A DNA stretch of 64,000 nucleotides from Ornithinimicrobium cryptoxanthini. Lineage in GTDB: Bacteria > Actinomycetota > Actinomycetes > Actinomycetales > Dermatophilaceae. Shown here piece after piece: positions 45,311 through 53,847 of this stretch (positions are counted from its first letter, which is position 1; each line of letters begins with the position of its first letter). The stretch covers positions 1,922,001 to 1,986,000 of the forward strand of contig NZ_CP099490.1 of assembly GCF_023923205.1 (NCBI RefSeq). The letters are read 5' to 3'. Below the pieces are notes generated by a model that had not been told where the DNA came from, searched no databases, and saw nothing but the letters and a program-made list of their open reading frames with translations. A program made the translations under genes and the position numbers.

Positions 45311-45326
45311 CGTGACTCCAGTCACA
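45311..45326. promoter_or_regulatory. Crp/GlxR-like binding site
   Basis: CGTGA-CTCCAG-TCACA matches TGTGA-N6-TCACA at nine of ten positions and also contains the symmetric GTGACT/AGTCAC. It lies 30 nt before the micro-ORF and 65 nt before the DUF4212 gene. GlxR controls acetate and carboxylate uptake in corynebacteria. Confidence 0.6.
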
Positions 45327-45355
45327 ACGCCGTGATCTTTCGAGGTGAGGAGACC

Positions 45356-45391
45356 ATGTCCATGACCACCGCAACTGTCGAGGAGTCCTGA
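45356..45391 (+). CDS. Micro-ORF of 11 codons before the DUF4212 gene
   Basis: ATG TCC ATG start, 11 residues (MSMTTATVEES) and TGA. A good Shine-Dalgarno AGGAG precedes it. Its stop overlaps the DUF4212 start as TGATG, and the Shine-Dalgarno of DUF4212 (GAGGAG) is formed by its own last Glu codons. It may be a translational-coupling leader; a coding function is doubtful. Confidence 0.5.
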   Translation: MSMTTATVEES

Positions 45392-45669
45392 TGGATACCG
45401 CCCAGCGCGACAAGTACTGGAAGCGAAATCTTCGCCTGATGGCGATCCTGCTCACGATCTGGGCCCTGGTCTCCTATGGCGCCGGGATCATCTTCGTGGA
45501 GCAGCTCAACAAGATCCAGATCATGGAGATCCCCCTCGGCTTCTGGTTCGCCCAGCAGGGCGCGATCATCACGTTCCTGATCCTCATCGCCATCTATGTG
45601 TGGCGGATGGACAAGCTCGACGCTGAGTTCGGCATCACCGAGTACGAGGACGAGGTGCGCCACTCATGA
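45391..45669 (+). CDS. DUF4212 symporter small subunit
   Basis: 92 residues with two membrane helices (about 14-36 and 52-72) and the typical DUF4212 start (QRDKYWKRNLRLMAILLTIWALVSYG) and GFWFAQQGAI. The family is the small partner of VC_2705-type sodium/solute symporters. It overlaps the symporter by ATGA and is preceded by the Crp-like site. Confidence 0.93.
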   Translation: MDTAQRDKYWKRNLRLMAILLTIWALVSYGAGIIFVEQLNKIQIMEIPLGFWFAQQGAIITFLILIAIYVWRMDKLDAEFGITEYEDEVRHS

Positions 45670-47396
45670 GCAGCGTGCAACTGTGGACCCTCGTCTTCGT
45701 GGTCCTGAGCTTCGGCCTCTACATCTACATCGCCTACGCCAGCCGGGTGAACACCACCGCCGGCTTCTATGTCGCCGGTGGCGGCATCCCCGCACCGGCC
45801 AACGGTGCCGCGATCGCCGCCGACTGGATGAGTGCCGCGTCCTTCATCTCGATGGCCGGCATCATCGCCCTCTCGGGCAACGGCTACGGCGCTTCGGTCT
45901 ACCTGATGGGGTGGACCGGCGGTTATGTGCTGCTCGCCATGCTGCTGGCGCCCTACCTGCGCAAGTTCGGCAAATACACGGTGCCGGACTTCGTCGGTGA
46001 CCGCTACTCCGAGTCGGCTCGTCTGATCGCTGTGGTCTGCGCGATCGTCGTGTCGTTCGTCTACGTGGCGGGGCAGATGTCCGGTGTCGGTGTGGTCTTC
46101 CAGCGCTTCCTCGGCGTGGACACCACGGTGGGTGTCATCATCGGCATGGTCATCGTCTTCCTGTATGCCGTGCTCGGCGGCATGAAGGGCATCACCTGGA
46201 CCCAGGTGGCGCAGTACTCGGTGCTGATCGTCGCCTACCTGATCCCGGCGGTCGCGATCTCCCAGAAGCTCACCGGCATCCCGGTGCCCCAGATCGGGTT
46301 CGGCCAGATCATGGACGAGCTCAACGGTCTGCAGGCCGATCTCGGTTTTGCTGAATACACCGCGGCGTTCACCTCGACCAACATGCTCAACATGTTGCTG
46401 ATCACGGCGGCGCTGATGTTCGGCACCGCGGGTCTGCCGCACGTGATCGTGCGGTTCTACACCGCCAAGAGCGTGCGCGCGGCGCGGTTCTCAGCCCTGT
46501 GGGCCCTCTTCTTCATCTCGCTGCTCTATCTGACGGCTCCGGCCATCGGCGCGTTCAGCAAGCTGAACATCCTGCGGCAGCTTCCGGGCACCGAGGAGGC
46601 GTCGGCCCCGGCGTGGTATCAGTCGTGGAAGGAGGTCGGCCTGATCGAGTTCACGGACAAGAACGGCGATGGACTGATCAACTTCACCGCGGCCACGGAC
46701 GCCGCCAACGAGCTGCTGATCAACAACGACATCGTCGTCCTAGCCACCCCGGAGATCGCGGGGCTGCCGGCACCGATCGTTGGTCTGGTGGCGGCCGGCG
46801 GCCTGGCCGCAGCACTGTCCACAGCCTCTGGACTGCTCCTGGTGATCTCCTCGTCGGTCGCCAACGACGTCTACTACAAGAGGATCAACCCGCAGGCCAC
46901 CGAGGCCCGCCAGCTGTTGGTGGGTCGGATCGCGATGGGCGGCGCCATCGTCGTCGCCGGCTACCTGGGCATCAACCCTCCCGGGTTCGTCGCACAGGTG
47001 GTCGCCCTGGCCTTCGGGCTCGGTGCCGCCAGCTTCTTCCCGATCCTCGTGCTGGGGATCTTCTGGAAGAAGTGCACCGCGGCAGGAGCCACGGCCGGCA
47101 TGATTGCCGGTCTGGGCACGACGTTGGCCTACCAGCTGTGGACGATCGACATCTATGGCGGCAGCGACGGTCTCTTCGGCATCAACGAGACCGCGTTCGG
47201 CACCATCGGCATGCTGATCAACTTCGCCGTGACGATCACCGTCTCGCAGTTCACGACCAAGCCGACGGAGGCGATGCAGCAGCTGGTCGAGGACATCCGC
47301 TACCCCGGTCGCAGCGAGCTGGTTGCCGCGCACGCCGCGGGAGAACTCGACGACGACCTGCTGCACGGCGAACACCGCGACGGTGAGCACTCGTGA
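45666..47396 (+). CDS. Sodium/solute symporter, large subunit (VC_2705 type)
   Basis: 576 residues with about 13 membrane helices. GGIPAPANGAAIAADWMSAASFISMAG, VLGGMKGITWTQVAQY, GTAGLPHVIVRFYTAKSVRAARFS and SSVANDVYYKRINP identify the VC_2705 subfamily that pairs with DUF4212. The substrate is probably acetate or a similar carboxylate. The next gene overlaps by GTGA. Confidence 0.94.
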   Translation: MSSVQLWTLVFVVLSFGLYIYIAYASRVNTTAGFYVAGGGIPAPANGAAIAADWMSAASFISMAGIIALSGNGYGASVYLMGWTGGYVLLAMLLAPYLRKFGKYTVPDFVGDRYSESARLIAVVCAIVVSFVYVAGQMSGVGVVFQRFLGVDTTVGVIIGMVIVFLYAVLGGMKGITWTQVAQYSVLIVAYLIPAVAISQKLTGIPVPQIGFGQIMDELNGLQADLGFAEYTAAFTSTNMLNMLLITAALMFGTAGLPHVIVRFYTAKSVRAARFSALWALFFISLLYLTAPAIGAFSKLNILRQLPGTEEASAPAWYQSWKEVGLIEFTDKNGDGLINFTAATDAANELLINNDIVVLATPEIAGLPAPIVGLVAAGGLAAALSTASGLLLVISSSVANDVYYKRINPQATEARQLLVGRIAMGGAIVVAGYLGINPPGFVAQVVALAFGLGAASFFPILVLGIFWKKCTAAGATAGMIAGLGTTLAYQLWTIDIYGGSDGLFGINETAFGTIGMLINFAVTITVSQFTTKPTEAMQQLVEDIRYPGRSELVAAHAAGELDDDLLHGEHRDGEHS

Positions 47397-47818
47397 CTGC
47401 TGTGGCTGAGCGCAAGGCCGCGGCACCGGGCCAACGCGTGCGCGGGCGCAAGATGCCCGGGCAGAAGCGGATGCTGGGAGCCAGCGTGATGATCCTGGTT
47501 GGGGCTTTCCTGCCCTGGCTCTACACCCCGCTGGGCAACTTTACCGGCATGAACGGCCCGGGCCTGTGGACCGCCACCGTGGGCATGCTGGCCCTGGCCG
47601 GCGCGCTGGTGCCGCTCCGGAGGCTGGCGATAGGTCAGGCGCTGATTGCGGCGGCCGTCGCCGTTGTCATCCCGGTGTGGCAGTTCTGGCACATGTTCAG
47701 CCTGGTCGGCTTCGCGGGCTGGATGCCGGGCCCTGGTCTGCTGCTCACCGCGGTGGGTGGCCTGCTGTGCGGCATCGCCGCCTGGGAGCTCCTGAACCTG
47801 GAGGTGGCCAAGGGCTGA
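47393..47818 (+). CDS. Small membrane protein, symporter-linked
   Basis: 141 residues with a basic N-terminus (RKAAAPGQRVRGRKMPGQKR) and four membrane helices. No recognised domain. The GTG start overlaps the symporter stop (GTGA), so it is co-translated with it and is the last gene of the operon, before a strong terminator. Possibly an accessory subunit. Confidence 0.7.
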   Translation: MTAVAERKAAAPGQRVRGRKMPGQKRMLGASVMILVGAFLPWLYTPLGNFTGMNGPGLWTATVGMLALAGALVPLRRLAIGQALIAAAVAVVIPVWQFWHMFSLVGFAGWMPGPGLLLTAVGGLLCGIAAWELLNLEVAKG

Positions 47819-47839
47819 TGCAGCCAGCCCACGTCTGAA

Positions 47840-47881
47840 GGGACGGGGTATGCCGACGCTCCAGTCGGCATACCCCGTCCC
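47840..47881 (+). terminator. Terminator of the symporter operon
   Basis: A perfect 18-bp stem GGGACGGGGTATGCCGAC with a GCTCCA loop and exact complement, 21 nt after the stop codon. Confidence 0.88.
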
Positions 47882-47964
47882 GTGCGTGAGCCTCGCCGGC
47901 CCCGCCCCGCCGCTCTTGAGTCCCGCTATCCGGCTGCCCGTCCCGCCCGTGCTCCACCCCAGAC

Positions 47965-48056
47965 CGTCTTGCAGCGCTTTCAACGTCTTGGAGCGCCGGA
48001 GTCGTCTTGGAGCCGACTGCAGTCGGCTCTATGAACGCCAAGGCGCTGTAAGACGT
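47965..48056. repeat. Three 19-bp-period repeats with inverted copy in the arc 3' region
   Basis: CGTCTTGSAGC occurs at 47965, 47984 and 48003, spaced exactly 19 bp, with varying remainder. An inverted copy, GCGCTGTAAGACG, is at 48044-48056 and pairs with the first unit with one mismatch. Between them is a perfect hairpin GAGCCGACT-GC-AGTCGGCTC (48010-48029). It lies in the 295-bp gap between the convergent symporter operon and arc and holds no gene. Confidence 0.7.
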
Positions 48057-48113
48057 CGCTGCGCGGCGACCGGGTACGGGTCTCAGCGGTCAACGGTGGC
48101 GGTCAACGGTTGC

Positions 48114-49784
48114 TCAGAGGTACTGGCCGGTGTTGCCGCGCTCTAGGCTGCGACCCGGCGACGTGCCGTCCTTGCCCGAGATCAGGGTGCGGATATAGAC
48201 GATCCGCTCGCCCTTCTTGCCGGAGATGCGCGCCCAGTCGTCGGGGTTGGTGGTGTTGGGCAGGTCCTCGTTCTCCTTGAACTCATCGACGCACGACTGC
48301 AGCAGGTGGTCCACCCGCAGGCCGTGCGACCCGGAGACGAGCAGGTCCTTGATCGCCATCTTCTTGGCGCGGTCCACGATGTTGTTGATCATGGCGCCGG
48401 AGTTGAAGTCCTTGAAATAGAGGACCTCCTTGTCCCCGCCCGCATAGGTCACCTCGAGGAACTTGTTGGCGTCGATCTGCGAATACATCCGCTCGACGAC
48501 CGCCGCGATCATCGCCTCGACCGTGGCCTCACGGTCTCCGCCGTGCGCAGCCACGTCGTCCGCGTGGAGCGGGATCGCGGAGGTGAGGTACTTGCTGAAG
48601 ATGTCCCTGGCGCCCTCGGCGTCCGGCCGCTCGATCTTGATCTTGACGTCCAGGCGCCCCGGACGCAGGATCGCCGGGTCGATCATGTCCTCGCGGTTCG
48701 AGGCCCCGATCACAATGACGTTGTCCAGGCGCTCCACTCCGTCGATCTCGGCGAGCAGCTGGGGCACGATCGTGGTCTCGACATCGCTGGACACGCCGGA
48801 TCCGCGGGTGCGGAACAGCGACTCCATCTCGTCGAAGAAGACCACCACCGGTGTGCCTTCGCTGGACTTCTCGCGGGCACGCTGGAAGATCGTGCGGATG
48901 TGCCGCTCGGTCTCCCCGACATACTTGTTGAGCAGCTCGGGGCCCTTGATGTTGAGGAAATAGCTGCTCGCGTCCTTGCGGCCCGCACGCTCTGCCGAGT
49001 GACGGGCCAGCGACGCGGCGACCGCCTTGGCGATGAGCGTCTTGCCGCAGCCGGGCGGGCCATAGAGCAGGACGCCCTTGGGCGGACGCAGGTGGTGCTC
49101 CAGATAGAGCTCGGTGTGCAGGAAGGGCAGCTCGACCGAGTCCTTGATCATCTCGATCTGGTGCGCCAGCCCACCGATGTCCTCATAGGAGATGTCGGGC
49201 ACCTCCTCCAGCACCAGGTCGCTGACCTCCGACTTGGCGATCCGCTCATAGACAAAGCCCGACCTGCCGTCCATGAGCAGCCCGTCGCCGGCCCGGAAGG
49301 GCGGCTGCAGGGAGCCGGCAGCACGGCACACCCGCTCCTCATCGCCGCGCACCAGCACCAGGATCCGCCCGTCCTCGAGCAGCTCCTTGACCATCACGAC
49401 CTCGCCGGTCCGCTCGAACTCGGCGACCCCCACGATGGTCTGGGCGTCGTTGAGCAGCACCTCGCGACCAGCCACCAGGTCACGGGCCGGGACGTCCGAG
49501 ATTGCCCGGACCTTGAGCTTGCGCCCGACGTGAGAGATCTCGACGGTCCCGTCGTCGTGGCGCTGCAGGACCGTGGCATAGCTCAGCGGCGGCTCGCCCA
49601 TGGAGTCCAGGTCCTCGCGCAACCGCACGATCTGCGAGCGGGCGTCACGCAGGGTGTCCGTGAGCTTCTGGTTCTGGGCGGTCACGGTGCCCAGGCGCGT
49701 CTCAAGGTGTAGCACGCGCTGTTCGAGCAGGTGGTTGCGGGAAAGACCGGCGCCTCCGGGCCGGTCCGGGAACTCTTCGGGCAC
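48114..49784 (-). CDS. arc: Proteasome-associated AAA ATPase ARC/Mpa
   Basis: 556 residues: an N-terminal coiled coil (about 18-62), two OB-like domains, then an AAA module with Walker A GPPGCGKT (242-249) and Walker B FFDEMES (D318-E319), and the C-terminal GQYL tail that opens the proteasome gate. ARC unfolds pupylated proteins. GTG 49784 has AAGGAGG upstream. Here it is 11 kb from dop, although it acts with the same system. Confidence 0.97.
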   Translation of the reverse strand: MPEEFPDRPGGAGLSRNHLLEQRVLHLETRLGTVTAQNQKLTDTLRDARSQIVRLREDLDSMGEPPLSYATVLQRHDDGTVEISHVGRKLKVRAISDVPARDLVAGREVLLNDAQTIVGVAEFERTGEVVMVKELLEDGRILVLVRGDEERVCRAAGSLQPPFRAGDGLLMDGRSGFVYERIAKSEVSDLVLEEVPDISYEDIGGLAHQIEMIKDSVELPFLHTELYLEHHLRPPKGVLLYGPPGCGKTLIAKAVAASLARHSAERAGRKDASSYFLNIKGPELLNKYVGETERHIRTIFQRAREKSSEGTPVVVFFDEMESLFRTRGSGVSSDVETTIVPQLLAEIDGVERLDNVIVIGASNREDMIDPAILRPGRLDVKIKIERPDAEGARDIFSKYLTSAIPLHADDVAAHGGDREATVEAMIAAVVERMYSQIDANKFLEVTYAGGDKEVLYFKDFNSGAMINNIVDRAKKMAIKDLLVSGSHGLRVDHLLQSCVDEFKENEDLPNTTNPDDWARISGKKGERIVYIRTLISGKDGTSPGRSLERGNTGQYL

Positions 49785-49815
49785 GGACGCCTCCTTAAGA
49801 GCGGGTCACTCCAGC

Positions 49816-50868
49816 CTAGTCGCCATCGGCCGTGGGATCGGCACCGCTGACCCGGTCGACCTCGCGGTGCAGGTCACGCACGGTGCGCCTGACCCGCTTG
49901 TCGGAGACGACCCGCTCACCGACGTCCTCGGGGGTCCACTCCTCCTGCGGCGGGGTGTAGTCGTCGCCGTAGGCACCGTGCGCGGGGCGGGTGCGCCGCA
50001 CCGGAGCTGAGGTGTCGGGCGCCAACCGTCGGGTGGTGATCAGGAAGCCGGTGTGCCCGTGCATCCGGTGCTCCGGGCGCACGGACAGACCCTCCAGGTG
50101 CCAGCCGCGGACCATCGACTCCCACGCCTGGGGCTCGGTCCAGCCTCCGTCGTCGCGGGCCGCCTCCGCGACCCGCGACAGCTGGGTGGCCGTCGCGACA
50201 TAGCAGATGAGCACGCCACCGGGCGCGAGGGCCTCCCCGACGACATCCAGGCACTCCCACGGCGCGAGCATGTCCAGCACCACCCGGTCGATCGTGCCTG
50301 CCTCCACGGTCTGCGGGAGCGACTCCACCAGATCCCCGACCGTGACGGTCCATGCGGGGTGGTCGGCCCCGAAGAAGATCCGGGCGTTGGCCCGCGCGAT
50401 CTCGGCGAAGTCCTCGCGCCGCTCAAAGCTGAACAGCGCTCCCCCGTCACCCACAGCGCGCAGCAGCGACAGGCTCAGCGCGCCTGAACCGACACCAGCC
50501 TCGACGACCCGCGCGCCGGGGAAGATATCGGCCATCGTGACGATCTGACCGGCGTCCTTGGGATAGACGACCTGGGCCCCGCGCGGCATGGACAGGACAT
50601 AGTCGGACAGCAGCGGCCGCAGGGCGAGGTAGCTCGAGCCCGAGCTGTGCGGGATCACCGAGCCGTCCGGCATACCGATCAGGTCGTCGTGCTTGATGTG
50701 GCCGCGGTGGGTGTGGAACTGCTTGCCGGCCTCCAGCGCGATGGTGTGCAGCCGCCCCCGTGGGTCAGTTAGCTGCACCCGGTCCCCCACCTGGAACGGC
50801 CCACGACGCAGTATGGCGCCAGTCGGGGTCGGCTGGTCGGGCTGCGGTTCGTTCTGAGGCTCAGTCAC
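49816..50868 (-). CDS. trmI: tRNA (adenine-58-N1)-methyltransferase TrmI
   Basis: 350 residues. The N-terminal domain has FQVGDRVQLTDPRGRLHTIAL, then DIFPGARVVEAGVGSGALSLSLLRAVG (AdoMet-binding) and DRVVLDMLAPWECLDVVGEAL. It makes m1A58 in tRNA. GTG 50868 has TAGACT 8 nt upstream. It lies upstream of arc on the same strand, with a 31-nt gap, as is common in actinobacteria. Confidence 0.95.
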   Translation of the reverse strand: MTEPQNEPQPDQPTPTGAILRRGPFQVGDRVQLTDPRGRLHTIALEAGKQFHTHRGHIKHDDLIGMPDGSVIPHSSGSSYLALRPLLSDYVLSMPRGAQVVYPKDAGQIVTMADIFPGARVVEAGVGSGALSLSLLRAVGDGGALFSFERREDFAEIARANARIFFGADHPAWTVTVGDLVESLPQTVEAGTIDRVVLDMLAPWECLDVVGEALAPGGVLICYVATATQLSRVAEAARDDGGWTEPQAWESMVRGWHLEGLSVRPEHRMHGHTGFLITTRRLAPDTSAPVRRTRPAHGAYGDDYTPPQEEWTPEDVGERVVSDKRVRRTVRDLHREVDRVSGADPTADGD

Positions 50869-50898
50869 AGCGGGAGAGTCTAGGCGTCCACGCCCAGA

Positions 50899-51996
50899 TC
50901 ACAGGTCCTGCGCACGCACCACACCGTGCACCATCCCGTCGGCACCACGCACAGCGATCATCGCCAGCTTGTCCGTCTGCATGGCGACCACCACGTTGGT
51001 CAGGTCGTCGGCGGGCGTCCCGGTGACCACCCAGGACGCGGGCAGGTGCTGCAGCACGGAGGCGATTGTCGTGCTCTCCCACAGCTCTTGCGGCACGGTC
51101 CGCAGCGCCGCCGGGTCGAGGATGCCGAGCGGCCGACCGCCCGCGTCGGTGCCCAGGACGAGCTGGCCCGCGGGCGGAGGCAGGTGCGACAACGGGGCGT
51201 CAGCCGGGACCGTCGTCACCTGCGTGAGGTAGTCCTTCACCCGGACCGCCTCCAGGCTCCGGCGGGCGTGCCCGACCTTGATCGCCTCGCTCGCCCCGAA
51301 CCACAGGAAACCCCCGAGCAGGACGAGCCACACGATGCTGGTCAGGCTCGGTTCGCCCCCGGCGAGCAACGGCCGCCCGATCAGCCACCAGGCCACGGCG
51401 AGGACCATCAGACGGCCCGCCCAGCCAGCGGCGATCATCCCTTGACCCCGGCTGCCGGTCAGCTTCCAGACCAGCGAGTCCACGAGGAAGCCGCCGTCCA
51501 GGGGCAGGCCCGGCAGCAGGTTGAAGGCTGCGACGAAGGCGTTGGCATAGGTGAAGCCGGCCGCGAGCAGGAAGCTGATGCCGCTCTGGGACTGTGACAG
51601 CCACAACCATCCGAGCAGCGCCAGCGCGCCGTTGGCCAGCGGCCCGGCGATGGCGACCAGCGCACTGCGTCCCGGGGTGCTGTCGCGGCTGTCGTAGGCG
51701 GTGTGCCCGCCCCAGAAGTCGGCGACGACCCGGTTGACGGAGTAGCCGCAGGCCTGGCCCATGAAGGCGTGCGCCGCCTCGTGCACCAGGACCGAGATGA
51801 GCAGGAGTATGGCGAACAGTCCGGCGACCGCGTAGGCCCAGGGGCCGAGCTCGGGCAGGGTGCCCTGCACCACCGGACCGAAGACGAGGATGATCACTCC
51901 GGCGACCAGGAACCAGCTGCGCCCGATGTAGACGGGGGCTCCTGCGAGGCGGCCGACGCGCCACCCAGGGCTGCGCGTGCTGGTCGCCTCGGTCAT
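50899..51996 (-). CDS. Site-2 protease family (M50) membrane metalloprotease
   Basis: 365 residues with several membrane helices, the zinc motif H72-E-A-A-H76 and a later NLLPGLPLDGG (third ligand Asp), then two CBS domains in the C-terminal cytoplasmic part (about 240-365). The family cleaves membrane-bound regulators. TAGGCT lies 6 nt before ATG 51996. Divergent from the RecB-like gene across 93 bp. Confidence 0.93.
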   Translation of the reverse strand: MTEATSTRSPGWRVGRLAGAPVYIGRSWFLVAGVIILVFGPVVQGTLPELGPWAYAVAGLFAILLLISVLVHEAAHAFMGQACGYSVNRVVADFWGGHTAYDSRDSTPGRSALVAIAGPLANGALALLGWLWLSQSQSGISFLLAAGFTYANAFVAAFNLLPGLPLDGGFLVDSLVWKLTGSRGQGMIAAGWAGRLMVLAVAWWLIGRPLLAGGEPSLTSIVWLVLLGGFLWFGASEAIKVGHARRSLEAVRVKDYLTQVTTVPADAPLSHLPPPAGQLVLGTDAGGRPLGILDPAALRTVPQELWESTTIASVLQHLPASWVVTGTPADDLTNVVVAMQTDKLAMIAVRGADGMVHGVVRAQDL

Positions 51997-52089
51997 GGTC
52001 GCAGCCTAATCGCCTGGACCGACACCTCCCGCCGCTCCGGTGTGGACGCGATGGTCAGGGTGTCGGTCGCGGTCCGTATCGTGCCTGAC

Positions 52090-52998
52090 ATGACGCCAGC
52101 ACTGTCGCCCAGCCGGGCCTCGGACTTCATGCAGTGCCCGCTGCTCTATCGCTTCCGGGTCATCGACCGGCTCCCCGAGCCTCCGAGTGCTGCCGCCGCG
52201 CGTGGGACGCTGGTCCACGCTGCCCTCGAACGGATCTTTGACCTGCCGGCCGCAGAGCGCACTCCGGAGGCCACGATCGGGCTGCTCGCCTCTGAGTGGG
52301 CCCGGCTGGTCGAGGAGGAACCAGACCTGGCGGGGCTGGTGCTGCCTGCGGATGAGGTCGGCAACGACGAAGGGGACGGTCCCGACGCGACCGAGGATGC
52401 CGACACGTCTGTCCACACCCAGGCCTGGCTGGACGCCGCTGCCGCGTTCGTGCGCACCTGGTTCACCCTGGAGGACCCGACCCGCCTGGAGCCTGCCGAG
52501 CGCGAGCTCTATGTCGAGGCCGAGGTTGACGGACTGGTGATGCGCGGTTATGTCGACCGGCTCGACGTGGCGGCAGACGGTCGACTCCGGGTCGTCGACT
52601 ACAAGACCGGTCGGGCGCCCTCCGAGCTGTGGGAGGGCAAGGCGCTCTTCCAGATGAAGTTCTATGCCCTCGTGCTCTGGCGCACCAGGGGCGTGGTGCC
52701 GACGCTGCTGCAGCTGGTCTATCTGCGCGACGGCCAGGTGCTTCGCTATGCCCCGGACGAGCAGGACCTGCGAGCGACAGAGCGCAAGATCCAGGCTCTG
52801 TGGCGGGCGATCGAGCTGGCGGCCGAGACCGGTGACTGGAGGCCCCGTCCCGGACGGCTGTGCAGCTGGTGCCACCACAAGCCGATCTGTCCGGCCTGGG
52901 GCGGCACTCCCCCGCCGCTGCCCGAGGATGCGGGTCAGCGGGCGCTCGACCCACGAGCCACCGGCCGGTCCCAGCCCGCCGACGACGTCGTGGACTGA
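52090..52998 (+). CDS. RecB/Cas4-like PD-(D/E)XK nuclease
   Basis: 302 residues. D170 in VVDYKTG is the nuclease motif and the Cys residues C16, C258, C261 and C267 have the C-(n)-Cx2Cx5C spacing of a 4Fe-4S cluster as in Cas4/AddB. It has no helicase domain. TATCGT lies 7 nt upstream of ATG 52090. A role in DNA repair is likely; context near the Pup genes is frequent in this order. Confidence 0.92.
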   Translation: MTPALSPSRASDFMQCPLLYRFRVIDRLPEPPSAAAARGTLVHAALERIFDLPAAERTPEATIGLLASEWARLVEEEPDLAGLVLPADEVGNDEGDGPDATEDADTSVHTQAWLDAAAAFVRTWFTLEDPTRLEPAERELYVEAEVDGLVMRGYVDRLDVAADGRLRVVDYKTGRAPSELWEGKALFQMKFYALVLWRTRGVVPTLLQLVYLRDGQVLRYAPDEQDLRATERKIQALWRAIELAAETGDWRPRPGRLCSWCHHKPICPAWGGTPPPLPEDAGQRALDPRATGRSQPADDVVD

Positions 52999-53007
52999 GA
53001 CCGCTGC

Positions 53008-53706
53008 CTAACGGACCTCGGCCGAGGCTGAGGCGCGCACCTCGGCGGCCAGGGCGGCGAGATCCTGCAACGTGACCCCGTGCAGGGTCGGCACGCTCAG
53101 CACCCCGGCGAGATCCGGGATCGGCACGACGTGCGGGATCCCGATCGTGGGGACCCCCGCCGCGACCGCTGACCGGACCCCGGTCCCTGAGTCCTCCAGT
53201 GCCACACAGTCGACCGGCTGCACGCCGAGCCGTTCCGCCGCGAGCAGGTAGGGCTCGGGGGCCGGCTTGCCGTGGGTGACCTGGTCACCGGTCACCACCG
53301 CGCTGAACGTGCCCGCCGGCAGGCTCTCCAGCAACACGTCCGCCAGCGGCGCCCACGACATGGTCACCAGCGCGCACGGCACCTCGGCGGCCACGCACTC
53401 CTGCAACAGTTCCTGGGCACCTGGACGCCAGGGCAGGTGCGCACGGGTGCGGGCGACAACGCCCATCAGGAGCCGGTCGACGACCTCCTCCGGTGTCCCT
53501 GTCACCGGGGTGCGCGCCAGGATGATCTCTGCCGAGCGGATCAGGTCGTTGCCGACCAGGTCCTCAGCGTCCTCACGGGTCCAGGTCCCACCGGCCTCCG
53601 CGATCAGCTCACCCTCCTCGGCCATCCAGTAGGGCTCGGTGTCGATGAGCGTGCCGTCCATGTCCCAGAGCACCGCTGCGGGCACGGGCGGCGGTGGAGT
53701 AGTCAC
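53008..53706 (-). CDS. HAD superfamily hydrolase (beta-phosphoglucomutase type)
   Basis: 232 residues with motif I VLWDMDGTLIDTEPYW, motif II VTMSWA and motif III GKPAPEPYLLAA / CVALEDSGTG. A phosphatase or mutase for a small sugar phosphate or phosphoglycolate is probable. GTG 53706 is preceded by TAGGAT 6 nt upstream. It converges on the RecB-like gene with a 9-bp gap. Confidence 0.92.
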   Translation of the reverse strand: MTTPPPPVPAAVLWDMDGTLIDTEPYWMAEEGELIAEAGGTWTREDAEDLVGNDLIRSAEIILARTPVTGTPEEVVDRLLMGVVARTRAHLPWRPGAQELLQECVAAEVPCALVTMSWAPLADVLLESLPAGTFSAVVTGDQVTHGKPAPEPYLLAAERLGVQPVDCVALEDSGTGVRSAVAAGVPTIGIPHVVPIPDLAGVLSVPTLHGVTLQDLAALAAEVRASASAEVR

Positions 53707-53847
53707 GCAGCGATCCTAACGAGCCACGGAACCTGGCTACCCACACGGTGGCACACGAGCGTCGAGACCCCAGACCATCTGCGCCTGCGCGGGAAATGCG
53801 CCTCCAACTCGTAGGCTGGCGGCTACCTGTCCAACCGGAGGCTGATC

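Noticed and set aside
47965..48022. Possible CRISPR array
   Set aside because: Only three units with 19-bp period and variable remainders; no unique 30-40-bp spacers, and no cas genes in the window.
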